Origin: Struthio camelus
Lineage: Eukaryota; Chordata; Aves; Struthioniformes; Struthionidae
Assembly (NCBI RefSeq): GCF_040807025.1
Contig: NC_090982.1
Location: 54,235,612-54,299,611, forward strand
Direction: 5' to 3'
Length of the DNA stretch: 64,000 bases
The notes under the pieces are model-generated. The model ran no database searches. It saw nothing but the letters and a program-made list of their open reading frames with translations, and was not told the DNA's origin. Below are positions 13,001 to 26,399 of this stretch, one piece after another (position 1 is the first letter of the stretch; every line of letters starts with the position of its first letter). The translations under genes were made by a program, and so were the position numbers.

Positions 13001-14874
13001 CTACAGACTGTCCATAGGGGCAGCAGCATTCTGGAATACTGGCAATTGTTGAGGACAGTGAATACACCTATACTCAGTGATGAGGGTTCAGTGTTGTCTG
13101 CTACTTTAAATATTTGAAATGGGAAACCGCACAGGAGCCAGAGGCTAGAACCCCTCCATACTAGATGCTGTACAAGCACAGAATCAAAAAATCTGTTCTC
13201 TGCATTTAAGAGCTTACAGTACGAGAAGTTAACTAGAGAAACTTTACAGCCCTGCTAAGAGAACACTAGCAATGATTCTGCGCTCTTCAGGTAAAAATTC
13301 ATCCCTTACATCACTTCACTGGCATCTCTGCACTATACCAAGAATGCATTCAGTTCTGTGTTTGACCTGACTAGGGCTGGCTCAGAGCTGCTCTGCAGTG
13401 AAGTAAAATTCCACCTTGTAGCAGCACCAAAGCAGCTCCTCCAGGTATCGTCCTTGTGAATAACGGGGCTAACTGACCTCGATTCAGCCAGGGCTGAATA
13501 CATATAACCAGCCTGGGCTGAGATAGACTAAGGAGATGCAGAGGAAAGGGGAATCCAGCTCCGCTCTCTCCTCTTATTTGGGGCAGGCCATCACCTGCAA
13601 GGTATTTTCCTGCAGCAGCAATGGTGTTGCAGAACTGACCTATCCGTGGAATTGGGTGGCATTGCATAAACTGCTTCTGCTTCTTTCTTCAGCTGCTAGA
13701 CCATCTAGGAACAGTTCTGTTATCACCAACCGTGCCCCCCGAAGGTGTTCAGTAACAAGCATGTTCCTTCCTCTGTGCCTTTCTGTAGCTCAGCCTCTGC
13801 AAAGAGCAGGAAAGAAGGGCCACAGAGAAGGCTAATTACGGGTGGGCTGGTGAATGCTTGTGAAATCACTCAAGGAGGAGGAATGCTGACCATACAGATG
13901 GACAAAGCTGTGATCTCCTCCAGATTCAAAAAAGTAAGTTTTTATGTTATGCACTGTAGACAGCCCTTACCTGTTTTAATTTTTAACAGAAATGCTCATT
14001 TTAAAGTACCAGGAGTAGTATGAGTTTAATGTGAGCTCAGAGGACCATGCAACGCAAGCATAATTGACTAACTGCCATCATTGGCTACAGGTACTTTTTA
14101 CTTTCCCTTTCTTAAGTCTGTTGAAGTTCTTAATGGAAACAGAGCATGTTAGAGAGCCTGCATTTGACACAGAGCTTACAACCTAGTAGTCAATATGGAA
14201 ATCGGATTTGAATTACTGTGCAAGTAATTGCTGATAAGAAAGCTGGAGTAAAAGAGCCGTGGAAAGACATAAAGCACCTGCATAGGCAAAGGAAACCAGG
14301 AGAAACCTCTGTTTACAAAGGTTAAAGGTTTGAATTTTTAATTATTGTTGTACCAGGGAACTGAAACCACTTTTTAGGTGTGTGGCTTTCCTCTTTAAAT
14401 TAGAGTTTTGTCTTATATGGAAGTTTTGCATCTTTACACCAATCACTGTCACAACTAAAAAGCCAAACAGATGAACAATATTTACACTGAACCTTTGAAC
14501 TGCTGGCCCAGTACTATCACTCTTTTTAATCACAGAGCAGTTCAGTGTTTAACTAACCTTACTTTCATCTTCTGTCTCCCCTTGTGCTAGATTACCCCAT
14601 CTGCAATAAACAATGAAGAAAGCTGTAACATCCTGAGTAGTGACTATAACCTGTCCTCCCCTTAATGACAGGTTTATGCAGTGCGTCAGAACCCATCATC
14701 TGAACAGATAAGATTGAACTACCTCAATGACTGGTGAACTGGACATACTCTGAGTTGAAAAAAAAAGCAGTAAGGTGTCTACTTATTAGGGGCATCCTAA
14801 TAGAAGTAGCCTGGAGGTCTTACTGAAAGACAGCTGTTCTGTCATCTGGGATGTCTTCTGGAAGCCAAAACAGT
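10031..14874. other. Non-coding sequence, slightly more GC around 13.4-13.8 kb
   Basis: I recognise no repeat family or gene. Opposed frames of about 98 codons at 13371-13667 (-) and 13536-13835 (+) lie in the more GC-rich part and shadow each other. Two near-identical dyads, CAGCCAGGGCTG at 13485-13496 and CAGCCTGGGCTG at 13509-13520, sit 24 bases apart. E-box pairs (CAGCTG) lie at about 12541-12559. Confidence 0.5.
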
Positions 14875-14897
14875 AAAAAAAAAAAAAAAAAAAAAAA
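14875..14897 (+). repeat. Poly(A) tract, 23 A
   Basis: An uninterrupted run of 23 A residues follows CAGT. Upstream sequence shows no recognisable retrocopy or SINE body, so it is called only as a homopolymer. Confidence 0.95.
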
Positions 14898-17800
14898 CCC
14901 ACCCTGAGAAACATAGCATTTGCTGTATTTGCAAGAAAAAAACCCATAACTGAGAAAATATCAAAAATTCAAAGTTCAGAAAATCTGAAGCCACTCACAA
15001 TTTTATGGGATAGACTGGTACAGAAGTCATCACTCTCTGTTCCAGAATTACTGACAATGCACAAATATTGCACGCAGAGTTCCAGACCAGACTCATGTTT
15101 CTGTTAAAAAAGCTCAGTAGTGATGGTGTCAGTTGTACTTAAAAGTTTCCAGGTAGGTTTCAGAGTAAACACCACACTGAGCAGAACCAGAGCTCTTCTA
15201 TTCTCTCAGTGCTTTTTGTTTCTTTTTCTTAACAAAGTGGGTAGTCAGATGCAAACCAGAAAATGAAAATCTTTTTGTACGTTTCTACAGAGAAGCATGA
15301 CTTCAAAGCCATTTCTGGATTCTGCAAACAGGTATAACTAAATGCAAACAGGTAGTATACCTTAATGACTTCTGTGAATTACTCCTTACCTATAATAGCA
15401 TGAAACAGAAGGTGAGGATCTACTTAGTTGCAGGTTGGGGCTGTAGTTCTATTTCCAGACCTACCAATGACTTTTTGGGTAGTCTTGATAATGCCATTTA
15501 TTTTTTCTGCATTTCAGTGTATTCACCCGAAAATGAATATATTAATACTTTCCAATCTCATAGTGAGGACAGGAGTCTTGATTTATGCTAACAAAGCACT
15601 TCCAGATCCTTATAGGAATGGGGTATAGCAACGTAAAGCTATAATTATTACTGGAGATTAGCTGGCAGGTAACATGTATTACCTTATAATATCTCTTTTT
15701 TTCCTTTCCATTAACAGACTTTAGCTCAAACCTTAAAAAGATATTATTTGCACAGGAAGAGAGGTGAAAAAGGCTGTTGGAACTGTCATTGAGACAAAGG
15801 AAAATGTTTTCTAGCTTAGACAGATCATTAACAATCTAAACAAAGATGGAATCAGCACTTGGGGTGACTCCAAAACCACCTACTCAAACTGGCTAGGAAG
15901 ATAGTTAGAGACAGATCCTGGCGGCAGGATGAATATTACCCCTAGCTGGGCTCCTGTGATTTATGTTCATGGCTATTAAAAGTAAAAGAAAGAAAGGTTT
16001 CAAAGCTGTGTTTGTACTCCCCAGCAGAGCTGTTTGTGATTTCCATTTTGTTGGAGATTTTTGTTTCTGCTTTATCCATTACTAGACAACCAATGACAAC
16101 CAAAAACCAACGACTTCTACTAATTCTTATCCCCCGCCATTGACATCACTACCAGAGATACATTTGGAAAAGCTACTTGGAGTATTTAGTTCAATTAGTA
16201 TGTTGGTGTTGTTCCTGGACTGGAGACTGCATGTAACTATGTATGTTCCATTATTCACCATTCTTTCAGCAGAGGAACTAGAGAGGAGAAGGGAAGGAAA
16301 GGAAATCTGTAAGCTGTTCATCTGCATTCCTCTATCTGTGCAGTACCTGTTCTGCCAAATAAACAGAAAACTAGGATGTGTGCCTCTGTCAGTTAACACC
16401 TTCATGAACAGTAAAATGCCTTTCTATATAAAATAAATAAGTGGGCACTGCTCTCAGGTTCTTATTTTATGCTTCCTTCTTGTCATATTCTTCCCCCACC
16501 CAGTTCTTTAGTTTATGAAAGCAAAAAATACATGAATTACATTCACTTAGGAGCTGGAACCAACAACCAGCTTCCCAAACTATAGGATTTGGAAGAGAAT
16601 GAAGGAGCCATCATTAACATCTTTCACTTAACCATGCCTACATTAGGAGTACCTTATTAGGTATACTGAAGATAGCATCACTGGGGGCAAAAACATCTCA
16701 CAAGAATCATGAGCCTTTTAAATACACGTGTTTGCGGTTCCTGGCTAAACAGACTTTACATTTTGGACTCAACAGGAAAAAGTAAGTGAATGTTACTGTA
16801 CGACCCTCATTTTAGTCCTAACATCATAGCTCCTACTTCCTTGGATATAAAAGCTCAGTGGTTAGGCAATATATGCTCTGATATTTTGGTTAAGAAAGAT
16901 GTTGCTCTAGTGATCCTGAATTACATCAGCCATAATTCTTGCCTACTGGGAACTGTGAAGCAGTTAGCCATGGCAAATCTGTCCACGTACGGTCTCACTA
17001 AAGGCATGAAGAAGTATCCCAGGTTCTCTGGGTACAATTAAAGACAAAACTCCCCAAGCCACTCCAGTACTCTAAGAGACTCTCAGTCTCACCTTCCAGG
17101 TTTGTCTCTGCTTTTAGGCAAAGGAGAAGAAATTAAAGCCAGCAGACAGAAAATCAGGGAACTATTGCACTGCTGGTCAGGTTTGTTTCTGTAATAGGCT
17201 CAAAAAACACAGTAGGAATGGGAGGGTGAACAAAGGATCAGGAACGGGACCATCCTCCCACAATGAAATTAAGCAGTTCAGAGGAGACTGACCTGAACTC
17301 TCAGTATAGACATAGCAACAATGTTTCGAAGGATCAGGTCCTTGATTTAAAGCACCAGAGGAAACCCAGACATAAGTTAAACTGTCAGATACAGTGAAAC
17401 GATGACAGATCTGTCCATGAACGTTCAGGTCAAGGAGCGGATGTTCCTCAGTAATATTCAGGACTATAATCATATATAGCAAGACAGACACATAATGGAG
17501 GAAAGAAAGTAAAAAATTCTCCCTCATCCCCCACTCTCTCAGCCCACTACCCTGCATAACCTCTCGTAGCTTGAAGCAAGACGAGCAAGTCAGCATTTCA
17601 CACCATCCAACAGCTTTGACATGACAGGTATGGTATTTTCTTACCCAGAGAATTGCCAAGGAAATCCGCCCTAGCAAAGTGCAAAAGTTTTCAGTATAAG
17701 GAGGTGGGGTGCAAAAACTGGCTTGTAGGCAAAGGTTGAAATGACTCAATCTGAAACAAAATGTAAAGCAATTACTGCTAGGGAAAAAAAAGATCAGGCT

Positions 17801-18299
17801 GACATTTAAAAGCTGCAGTGATAGTATCGGTCCCTTCCAAGGCTGACATAACCAGCCTTGAGCTGATCCCCAAATGTTTTTGAATTTTTTTTTTTTGATA
17901 TTTGGGATATCCTTTTTTTGGAGGTGGGGGACACTGGCACGGATTGCCTTAACTGCAGTTATTGATGCAGAGAAATAATTGCCACCCCAGAAAGGTAATT
18001 ACATCTGCCATTGTTTATATACATAATAGGCCTGGAAAAGCATGTTCTGCAGACAGGAAAAAAGAAAATCCTGCTTTCACATCAGGGCGGTACACTACGT
18101 AAAGTGACAGATTGCCACAAATAGCATTCAAACCCTTGCACATTAGTGGTTGATTTTTCTTCTGGGGAAGAGAGGGGGGAAGGGATGAACACTGTGGAAA
18201 AGGCTGGAGAAAAAAAAGGAAGACAATTTTGTTCAACGGCCACGGTAATATATCCAGCGGTTTTCACTCTCCTGATTTCTACTGAGTGAACCTGATAAC
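14898..18299. other. Non-coding sequence with a spaced direct repeat and a hairpin
   Basis: The word TGCAAACAGGTA occurs at 15322-15333 and again at 15343-15354, a 21-base period. An 8-base perfect hairpin with a 7-base loop (CAAGGCTG ... CAGCCTTG) lies at 17838-17860. A 190-codon minus-strand frame covers 17177-17749; it has a hydrophobic patch but no domain I know. A T13-type tract lies near 17885-17897. Confidence 0.5.
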
Positions 18300-18900
18300 C
18301 TGATCGTTAAGAAGTTGTTTTTAAAGTCACTGCCTTAAAGGGACATTTTCTGTTGTTGCCATCTTGTGCAAATACCACTTCTTCTAAAGTGGCCTTAATT
18401 TGAATTGCTCTGAAAGCAGACCAAATAATCTGGTAGAATATTGTATGGCAAGATGCATCCCTTCATTGTGCCTTTAGTACCACCAAGAAAGTGAATTTAG
18501 GTCACAAAAGGACAGCTAAAGTCGCTCTTTTTTCCCCTCCCACCATAATATAACTAACAACAAAAGGCTAAAACAAACAGCGTACTATGATGTCAACCCC
18601 TTTTCTTTTTTTAAAATGCAAAATATGTATTTCTTCCAAATATTGAAAGTATCAGGGCCGAACAAAGAAAAAAATACATATGTATTTCGATATTGAACGG
18701 AGCACCGTCAGATGCCGAAGCGATTCATAGCAGGCTATTCTCTGCTGCTGTGTCCAGCAAATTGCATGACCTGCTTGTTAGGCTTGACAACAGTGTTTTA
18801 CCTAACAAAGGCCTCAACAGCTCAGAGCAGCCGAGGAATGTCAAAATGAGCACATTTCACACACAGATGTGTGACCATAATAGTCTATAAGAAGATGCAT
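18300..18900. promoter_or_regulatory. Candidate conserved non-coding element with a 16-base palindrome
   Basis: This is a repeat-free block of unusual texture. It contains a perfect 16-base palindrome AAATACATATGTATTT at 18672-18687. The phrase ATGTATTTC...ATATTGAA is used twice (about 18626-18648 and 18680-18696). A 7-4-7 inverted repeat TCACACA/TGTGTGA lies at 18857-18874 and resembles opposed T-box half sites. The segment 18700-18850 is less AT-rich and has the dense, non-repetitive look of deeply conserved vertebrate non-coding elements. It could instead be an RNA-processing or structural element. Conservation is untested. Confidence 0.33.
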
Positions 18901-18930
18901 GGGGTGGAGGGAAGGGGATGGGGGCGGGGA
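18901..18930 (+). other. Potential G-quadruplex motif
   Basis: Five closely spaced G-tracts (GGGG, GGG, GGGG, GGGGG, GGGG) with short linkers occur within 30 bases on the plus strand. This satisfies the usual four-tract quadruplex pattern. It sits directly beside the regulatory-looking block ending at 18900, in otherwise AT-rich DNA. Formation in cells cannot be judged from sequence. Confidence 0.6.
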
Positions 18931-19019
18931 AGGCTAACAGTTAGCAGTAGGGACATGGCCCTGCTGACCACATTTAATCAACCCTTCTGTAAACAATTCA
19001 ACATTTTCATTGTTCTCTA

Positions 19020-19760
19020 AAAACTAATAAAGAGAAACAAGTACTTTTCATTCATCTTGAAGTAATTTTCTGTCAGGTTTGAGCCCCTTGTGGCCTACAG
19101 CTTGTGCATTGCTAGCTGTGTGATACAACAACTATTTCAATTTATTTTACAAACTCTGGTCATTCACATGTCAGTTAGTGTTCACCAAGCCGGCATCTGA
19201 AATTGTGCAGTTAACGAGTTTTACAACATTTCTATCAAGAGAAACTGTTTAGCATAACTGACTCTTAAGGAGTTATTATACCTCTAAAAATCCATTTTAA
19301 GGGGCATTATTTAAATAAAATAGAAAAACGGTTCACTGCCTTTTAAAGGGGCTACAAAAAAAGTCCATCAGATCCAGTGCAGTAATCCTCAGCTTAAAGC
19401 ACTCTTGAGAGCACTTCTGGGAATTATCAGCATAATGAAATGTTTTGTGAAATGTCCAGATAGATTCCTCTACTCAACAATTTTACTGCACCATATTTAT
19501 TTTCCTCCTAGTTTTTAAAGAAGTGAATTACTTTTTTGAGGGGATGACTCTACACTGTGCAGATTAACTGAACACATTATTACCACGGCTGTAGTAAAAG
19601 CGAGAGGTTCAGTTTGTGTGCAGTCTACATACATCTGCAGAAAAAAAAAAGTCAAGCCCTTTATGCTATACTCAGTTCTAAAAGGGTTAAATCACAATGA
19701 GGCTTATGCAGATTTGCATTTCTCTTGTACTGCATTTTTCCCATACTCTTAAACAACTTT
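19020..19760. promoter_or_regulatory. Candidate conserved non-coding element(s)
   Basis: This is repeat-free and free of long frames. It contains an exact octamer ATTTGCAT at 19712-19719, ACATGTCAGTTAG near 19168, several TTAAC and TAAAAGG words and a short A10 run near 19641. It may be two separate blocks (19020-19340 and 19560-19760). This is a motif-based call only. Confidence 0.28.
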
Positions 19761-22700
19761 GTTATACAATGGCACCTGTAAAATGCTTCATTGAAAACAG
19801 TTCTTAAGTTAATTAAACAAACAAAAAAGGCTGTAATACTGAAATTTGGCTTAAAATGCTCTAAAAAGGAAAAGTTTCTGAATTTTAACTTGAAGAGTAG
19901 CTATCTATAGATCAATTACGATGACCAATGCCCCAAATCTGCTAATAGCAGGACTCCATAATGGAAGAAAACTGCAGCATAGGAGTAAAATAATCCTAAC
20001 ATATTACACTACCTAATAGAGTAAAAACACACCTGCCACATAAACAAGCAAGTGTTTCTGCCTAGAATGAGAACTGGGCAGAGAAGAACTATGCTACGGT
20101 ACAATAACAGGTACGGTCCATAGAATGTATGGTTTTTCTGTCATTGTTAGTTCAACGTCAATTATTATCTAGTTCAACTAACAGCCTCAGGACTAAGCAC
20201 TATCCTCATTCGGTTTATGCCAGCATACTGCTAGCAAATGCCAGCAAATTTGGTCCAACTTTTTAGAGTTTTCCACACCAGTTCATAATGGAGCACCTAA
20301 CATTGCCAGCACTGGAGATCTGTGAATAGAAGTTCAGCAATTCTAATCAACAAGACACACAGGCAATGGTTTGTGGGCTTCTCAGAAGCAGCATCTCAGA
20401 ATGAAGTGATAACATTTTCACAATTACCACAGGTAGTAGTGTACAAGCAGTTCTACAGAAGCTGTCTCCCACGGTTTACCACTCTGTTGAGACAGAAATG
20501 CATGCAAGATAGCTTCCAGATTGACAAATTTATGATTGGTCAAGAATATTAGGTGAGGTAACAGATACTTTCCTAACAACCAGGCTACAACTCACTTTTG
20601 CAAGATGTTGAGTGTTTTGGCACTCGTACTGAACATATTAAGTTTTAAACATACAAAGAGTCACAGGCAGAACTGGTTACCCCACGGTTAAAACAGCAGG
20701 GTTGTTTACAGTCAAGAGATTTTCTGGATTGGTGCCATACTCCTCAGCACTGTGTTTCAAACCTTTAAATAGCATGAAAACACATAAAATATGAGAAAAA
20801 GGAGAGGGTTTAAAATATATAGCTCATATTTATGCCAAGATCAATGGAAAACCTGGACAACTACCCTTAAATAAGGTATGAGTGGCCAAGCTCCTGGAAG
20901 GTAGGGACGGAGGAAGGCTATATCTGATTCTTAGAATTCCTTTCAATATCCAAAGACATTGAAAGTCAAATTTTGAAAGAACCCAGTGCACAAAAGAGGC
21001 GTATCAGATTCCAGTGAGGAAACCAAGGAGGTACAAGTCCAGAATTCAATGCTCATTTTGTATGAGACTGATAATAGGAACAATGACAAAACAATCAAAG
21101 CAGCACAGGAGTGAGCTGAACTTAATCCTAATGATACTATGCAATTTTGCACATTCAGGCTTAATAGTCCATAGTTTACTGTGTGGTCAACTAATAGATG
21201 CTATAGCAGGAACAGGAAAGGTCTGCTGGGGTGAGGTAGGAATGGGTTAGTAGGAAATCCTACATAGTCCCAATGTTAAGACTGTACTCTGCTTCCTGCT
21301 TCAGAACCCCACTTCTTTCTGCTTCTTGGCATGAAGCGGGTTTTGACGAGGAACTCTGAGCTGCATCTACAACCGATGGCAGAGGCAGGAGATCTAAACC
21401 AAAAATATATGGATAATCTCATTTCCAAAGATCCAAGAGTGGCCTCCTTTGCCATGTGACTGGGAGGAGTGAATAAGAATGGAAACACCCTAAGAGGAAG
21501 GCAAGGGTAGGAGGCACCTTTACTAGAATCATGTATTTCAGTACAATTAACTACAATCCTGTGCCTTCCATGAGTTAAATACTATGGCAGCAAGATTTCT
21601 TTGTTCCCTCATTATTTATGTAAGTATTTTGCCAAAATGGAGGAAAATATTTTTCAAGTATGGACAGAGATGTTGCTGATGCTCTGTTCCACAGTGGAAA
21701 GTCTTTCCTGGGGGTGGGAAATGTCTAGATAAAAAAGAAAATTAAAAAAGAGGGCAAGTTTGGCGCATGACAGAGGTAGGTACAAGGCATGCAAAACTGA
21801 TAATTGATCTATCATGTGACCAGAACTTGGTCCCTTGTTTTATTACTTGTTTACATAGGCGCAACTTTTTGCACAGCAGTTATTTCGTTTGTTTTTCTTG
21901 TTTCTAAAAAGAGTGGTTTGCTTCTCCAAGAAACAGGCACACCTAATTTACAGGAGACTGCAGTATGGTTTAGAGGCATACAAGCTTGACGTGGCCTAGC
22001 CTGTGTGTCAGAAGAGCCCTTATGACATCCTCACAGAATTCAGTGCAGAAGTTCTCTGCCAACCAGCTGCGGGTGGGAAGCACACTGGCTTGGTACACGT
22101 GTTTGTCCCTAGCTCTGTGCTGCTGAGAATAGACTGTTTCCTGTTCCTTAATTATCTCATTTAAAGCTAGCTTGGGTATACCCGATCTCACACTGCAGGC
22201 TACAGTGTGGATATCACAGATCACTAATATATGAATGTTATTATTTTAGCCTTGTCCTTACATGTACAGCCAGTCTTCTGGATTATATTCCTCCACACTG
22301 CTGAGCTAGCTCTTTTCTATCCTGATTCCCTGAAAGACACTTCAACCACTTCCCTTATAGATAGGCAGGGAGCATAGTTAGTGTAAAGCTGGTTAAGTGC
22401 ACTCTACCTTTGTGGAGGATTCATCTTCCATGTTAAACCTTTTTTTCCCTTTAGAGAAAGTTTGTGAATGCTTTGCAATGCCAGGACTGAGTAGAAAGGA
22501 TATTGCTACTGGAGTTTAAAACAATTAAGACACCATACTTCAGATTTAGATAGACAAGCCTGTCCTCAAGTTATACTTTAAAAACATTCAAAATCATATA
22601 GAAATTAAAAAAAAAAAAAAAAAAGAGTTGCCACAACATCAAAGCTGACATCGTATGGTAAGGAAGACATTCCTATTCATACCTTCTCTCCTTAGGTAGA

Positions 22701-25700
22701 TGCCAATCTAAATGCCAGATTCCCTTGTTTTCAGCAGAGCTATATATCAGGATAATGAGATTCAGATCCATGTCAGTTTGGTACCACTAGTAACAATATC
22801 AAAAAGCTCTGGTCTGAGATATTGGTGACCTTGGATACTTAGGAAGAAGTAAAACAGAGGAAAAAGGAAAAAAAATACAAAGAAATCAAAAGAAAAAATT
22901 TGAAACTTTCTTTTAGCTCACCTTTTAAGTATTGCTAGGTGACTGTTAGACCAACTTTCCTTGGCCCTTCAGGATGCGATGACACAGCTATTTGCAAGGA
23001 GTTCAAAATACAAGTTGCAAAATTTTAAAAATGCAGCAAGCTTCTTTTGCATGTAAAGTTAAAGCTGATTAATGTAACCAACCTCTGTGACTGTGGCAAC
23101 CACCTGTGATAGTCGGAGATGCAGTCTACCTCTATCTCTGAATAACTTGCATATAAAAATAAAGGAATAACAATGTGAATATTTCTTTTGTTGCTTTTTT
23201 TCTAACCTGGTTTCTAAGAAATAAAGCTTTTGTGGTCGTTGAGAGGTTGTGTACTTTCCTAATAACTTTTGAACTCACTAGCTAATGACAGCTAATGGCT
23301 AAAGGTAAGGAAGAGGTTGTGAATCTAGACTTTCATGCAAATTGGCAACCAGGTAAAACACTTACACGTGAGCTCAGTCTTTATGAGACTCCAGAGAATC
23401 CATGCTGAAGAGATGCTTTAGGAACCAGGTTTCAGTAGTTCAACCGCTTATGGAGCCCTAGGAGGAGGACAGGGGGAATTAAAAAAGCTTTCCAGCTGAA
23501 AAAAAGAGACGAACACTCCATATCTAACCTAGTTGTGTATGGATGCTACAGTAATAATGTGAGCATATGTAATTTCAGCATACACAACCAGTTAACATCT
23601 TTCTTCCTGCATAGACACACCAATAATTTGCTTACTTACAAAGTATAGTGGGAAACTGTTTACCCCTTACCTCACAAAGGTCAGGCACATCCAAGTAATT
23701 ATTTTTGACTAGGTTTCAGTACGTGGCAGGCTCTTCCCCATCCTGTAACATGGGCATTGGTTCATTAAGACCCAAGTCGGCTCCCAGCTGTTTTCTCATT
23801 TATTTCTAGACCACTTCAATCCTGATTTTACCCACGGTCGCTTTACCTTCCCCTTGCCTTTCAGCCAAGCCAAACGTTGGTCACAGCAAATGGACTGGTT
23901 TCAACCTCACTCTACCTGTTGCCTCATGTGCATCATTTGCAACTTCATAGGCATGGAGAGCTGTTTGTTTTTGAAGAATGATATAAAAGAGCATGTAAAA
24001 ACCAATACTTATGCAATCAATTGCACCAACCACAGACAGTACGAGTAACGTATAAATGATTACCGTCAATTAAAAAAAAATCCATAAACAGCCTACCAAA
24101 ACAGGCTGCAAAAACAACTCTATAAAATGTAGCTATACAAAGCATAGTACATCTTACTTCATGAAGGGAAGAGGTAAGGGAGCAGGAGAAAGAACAGGCA
24201 GCATACCTGCTTACCTCATGAATCCAGAAGCTAACTGCATATACTGGAATCTGGGAAAAAAATGAGCACGTCCATTGATATAAAACGTACAGTTACACCT
24301 GTTCCAAAAAATGTCAGGGAAATTCTTTACACCGCCACCATGCCCAGGGCTAACACTCTTGTAGCATCAGCTGCTCCCACAGACCTGCTGTATGAGCGTC
24401 TGTGGAGTCTGGGGGTAATTCGATCATGGGCAGGAGGGCTAAGCAGCAGCCCTGGCACGAGAGCCAGATCCACAAAAGACTGAGTCAGAAACAGAGTCGG
24501 GTGGAGGAGTTAGGTCCAGCTCCAAAGTCATATCCTGTTTTTTCCTTCATTCAAAGACAAGTCAAAAGTGTTCTGGCCTGAACCTACCACTGTATCAGAA
24601 TGAAAACAAGCAAAATGGAGACTTACAACTCATGTGATTTAATAGCCAGATTTCTGTCGTTAAAGAGGTCTGGGCCCTGTCTGGGTATGTGATAAGCTTT
24701 TGACAGCAAGCTGCCAAAGAGACTTAGCCACACATCCCTGGGGTAAACTGAAGCCTTGTCCTTCCTTTGTCATCTTGGCTGGCACGAGGACTGCAAAGAT
24801 ACGTTTCCTTAGGGAAGAGAACACCCTGTTTGTTTGGGCTCAGCCGTTCTGTTGAACTAAAGCACTATTTCTATTTTCACTGACTATAGGATTCTACATG
24901 CTTTCATCTATCTACAGGGAATTTCCTTCATATGAATAACAATGGAATCATTGATACGGTGATTTTCTTGGGAAGGTCTTGTAGTAGGGTTGCAAGCTGG
25001 ATGTAAGGAAGCTCTAGCTAGCAATTGCATGAGCAACAAATAATATTTTAAATGTCCTGTAACGCTGGTGCTTGATATTCCAGGAGTAGCTTTTATATCA
25101 TTCTGTATGTCAACTACCTGCCTCAGATGACAAGAATAGCTGTTCTTTTTGGATGAAAGTCAAAAATAAAAATCTTGCTGTACTTTAGAGGCACTTCAAA
25201 ACAGGTATTTATGCATTGTACAGGTATTTTGCATCTCTACCACATTTAGAGTCAAAACCTGAAACAGAAGAGAGAGTGGACAATATTTGAACACTGAGTG
25301 GCACTAAACTGACATTTGTCAACATCTCATAGTCAGTCAAAGCCTATAATCACAGTCATATTGTGCCATAGCTCCTGTGACAAGTTCTGTTTTGTGGGAC
25401 TTCACCCAAATCCTGCAATGCTGTTGTCCCCATGCTTGTCGAGACAATATCATACGGAGTGGCGAAGAAGAAAACTGCAAGGCGATGTATCAGTCACAGC
25501 CTATTCTCAGTTACCAGTTTTCAAAGTTCACGGTATAATATTTGGATGAACTGAGGCAGACGTCTTGAGTGGTCTGGTCATACACAGGCCACTAGAACTC
25601 TTCTCATTGATCTTAGTGGATTCAGACCAGAATCCTTGCTCTCTGTCAGCTGAAACATGATAATTTACCAAACTTCTAATGATCTAGGACCTTTCGTGCA

Positions 25701-26399
25701 TCAAGGAAGAAGAAAAAAAGGGAGAATGGAAAGATTCTCTCCAAAATGCTTTTAAAAATATTTTCTTCAGTCTAATGATGCCTTGCAGTATTTTGTGTGC
25801 TTTTGCGCTCGTGTGGCTAAGGGAGAAACATGTATTTGCAAGGCTCATACGTCACTTGTAAAACTAGCCTAAGAATGTGGGACCTGAGTCTATACATTAG
25901 AACCTGAACAACAGGTCAAAATTAAGCTTCAGAATTTCATATTAGTAAGCTAACCCCAATATTAAGAAGTCAGGAAGAAACTAATAACTGGAAGTGAAAT
26001 GACATAGTGATTTATTTTGTCAAAATAAGCATAATTAAGAAAAAATGCATGTATCCTATTGCATTTTTTGTCACGTAAATAAATTCGAAAATTCATAGCA
26101 AAAAAAAAATAGCCCATTCAAATATTAATACATAAATCTTTGACCCAGGGTTCTCTGAAGTGATTTGCCCAATTCCTTTGAATGTATTTTCCAAATGTAC
26201 ATCAAACTATTCACAGTGGTAAGCTATGCTACAAATTTATCACGCCACTTGGTTCTGCAATACTGTAAACAATTACAGAAGGAATGGATGCTATGTTAAC
26301 ATCAGTTGTTTTGAAAGAACTCTCAAAGAGATAAAAAAGAATGACTTTCTTAAACATCCTGATGCTTTCATCTAATATTAAAGTGCTGTCCATGTACAA
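19761..26399. other. Non-coding AT-rich sequence with an A18 tract
   Basis: An uninterrupted A18 lies at 22607-22624. No CR1, LTR or coding exon is recognised. Open frames of 60-84 codons (for example 21970-22224 - and 25316-25549 +) have no domain or compositional support. The interval 25560-25640 may hold a decayed ancient repeat, listed separately. Confidence 0.5.
25560..25640. repeat. Possible decayed ancient amniote repeat
   Basis: The phrases TTCTCATTGATCTTAGTGGA and TTCAGACCAGAATCC resemble a family of old dispersed amniote sequences built on words such as TTGAAGTCAATGG and GATCAGAATC, which I know from reptile and bird genomes. I cannot name the consensus, and the similarity is weak. 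Confidence 0.25.

Noticed and set aside
14875..14897. Poly(A) runs (also 22607-22624, 54273-54290, 62596-62611) as tails of retrocopies
   Set aside because: The sequence upstream of each run shows no gene-like or SINE-like body, and I saw no target-site duplications.
17177..17749. 190-codon minus-strand open frame
   Set aside because: No known domain. It is rich in Cys, Leu and Ser as chance frames are, no exon boundaries fit, and its length is only mildly unusual for 64 kb on two strands.
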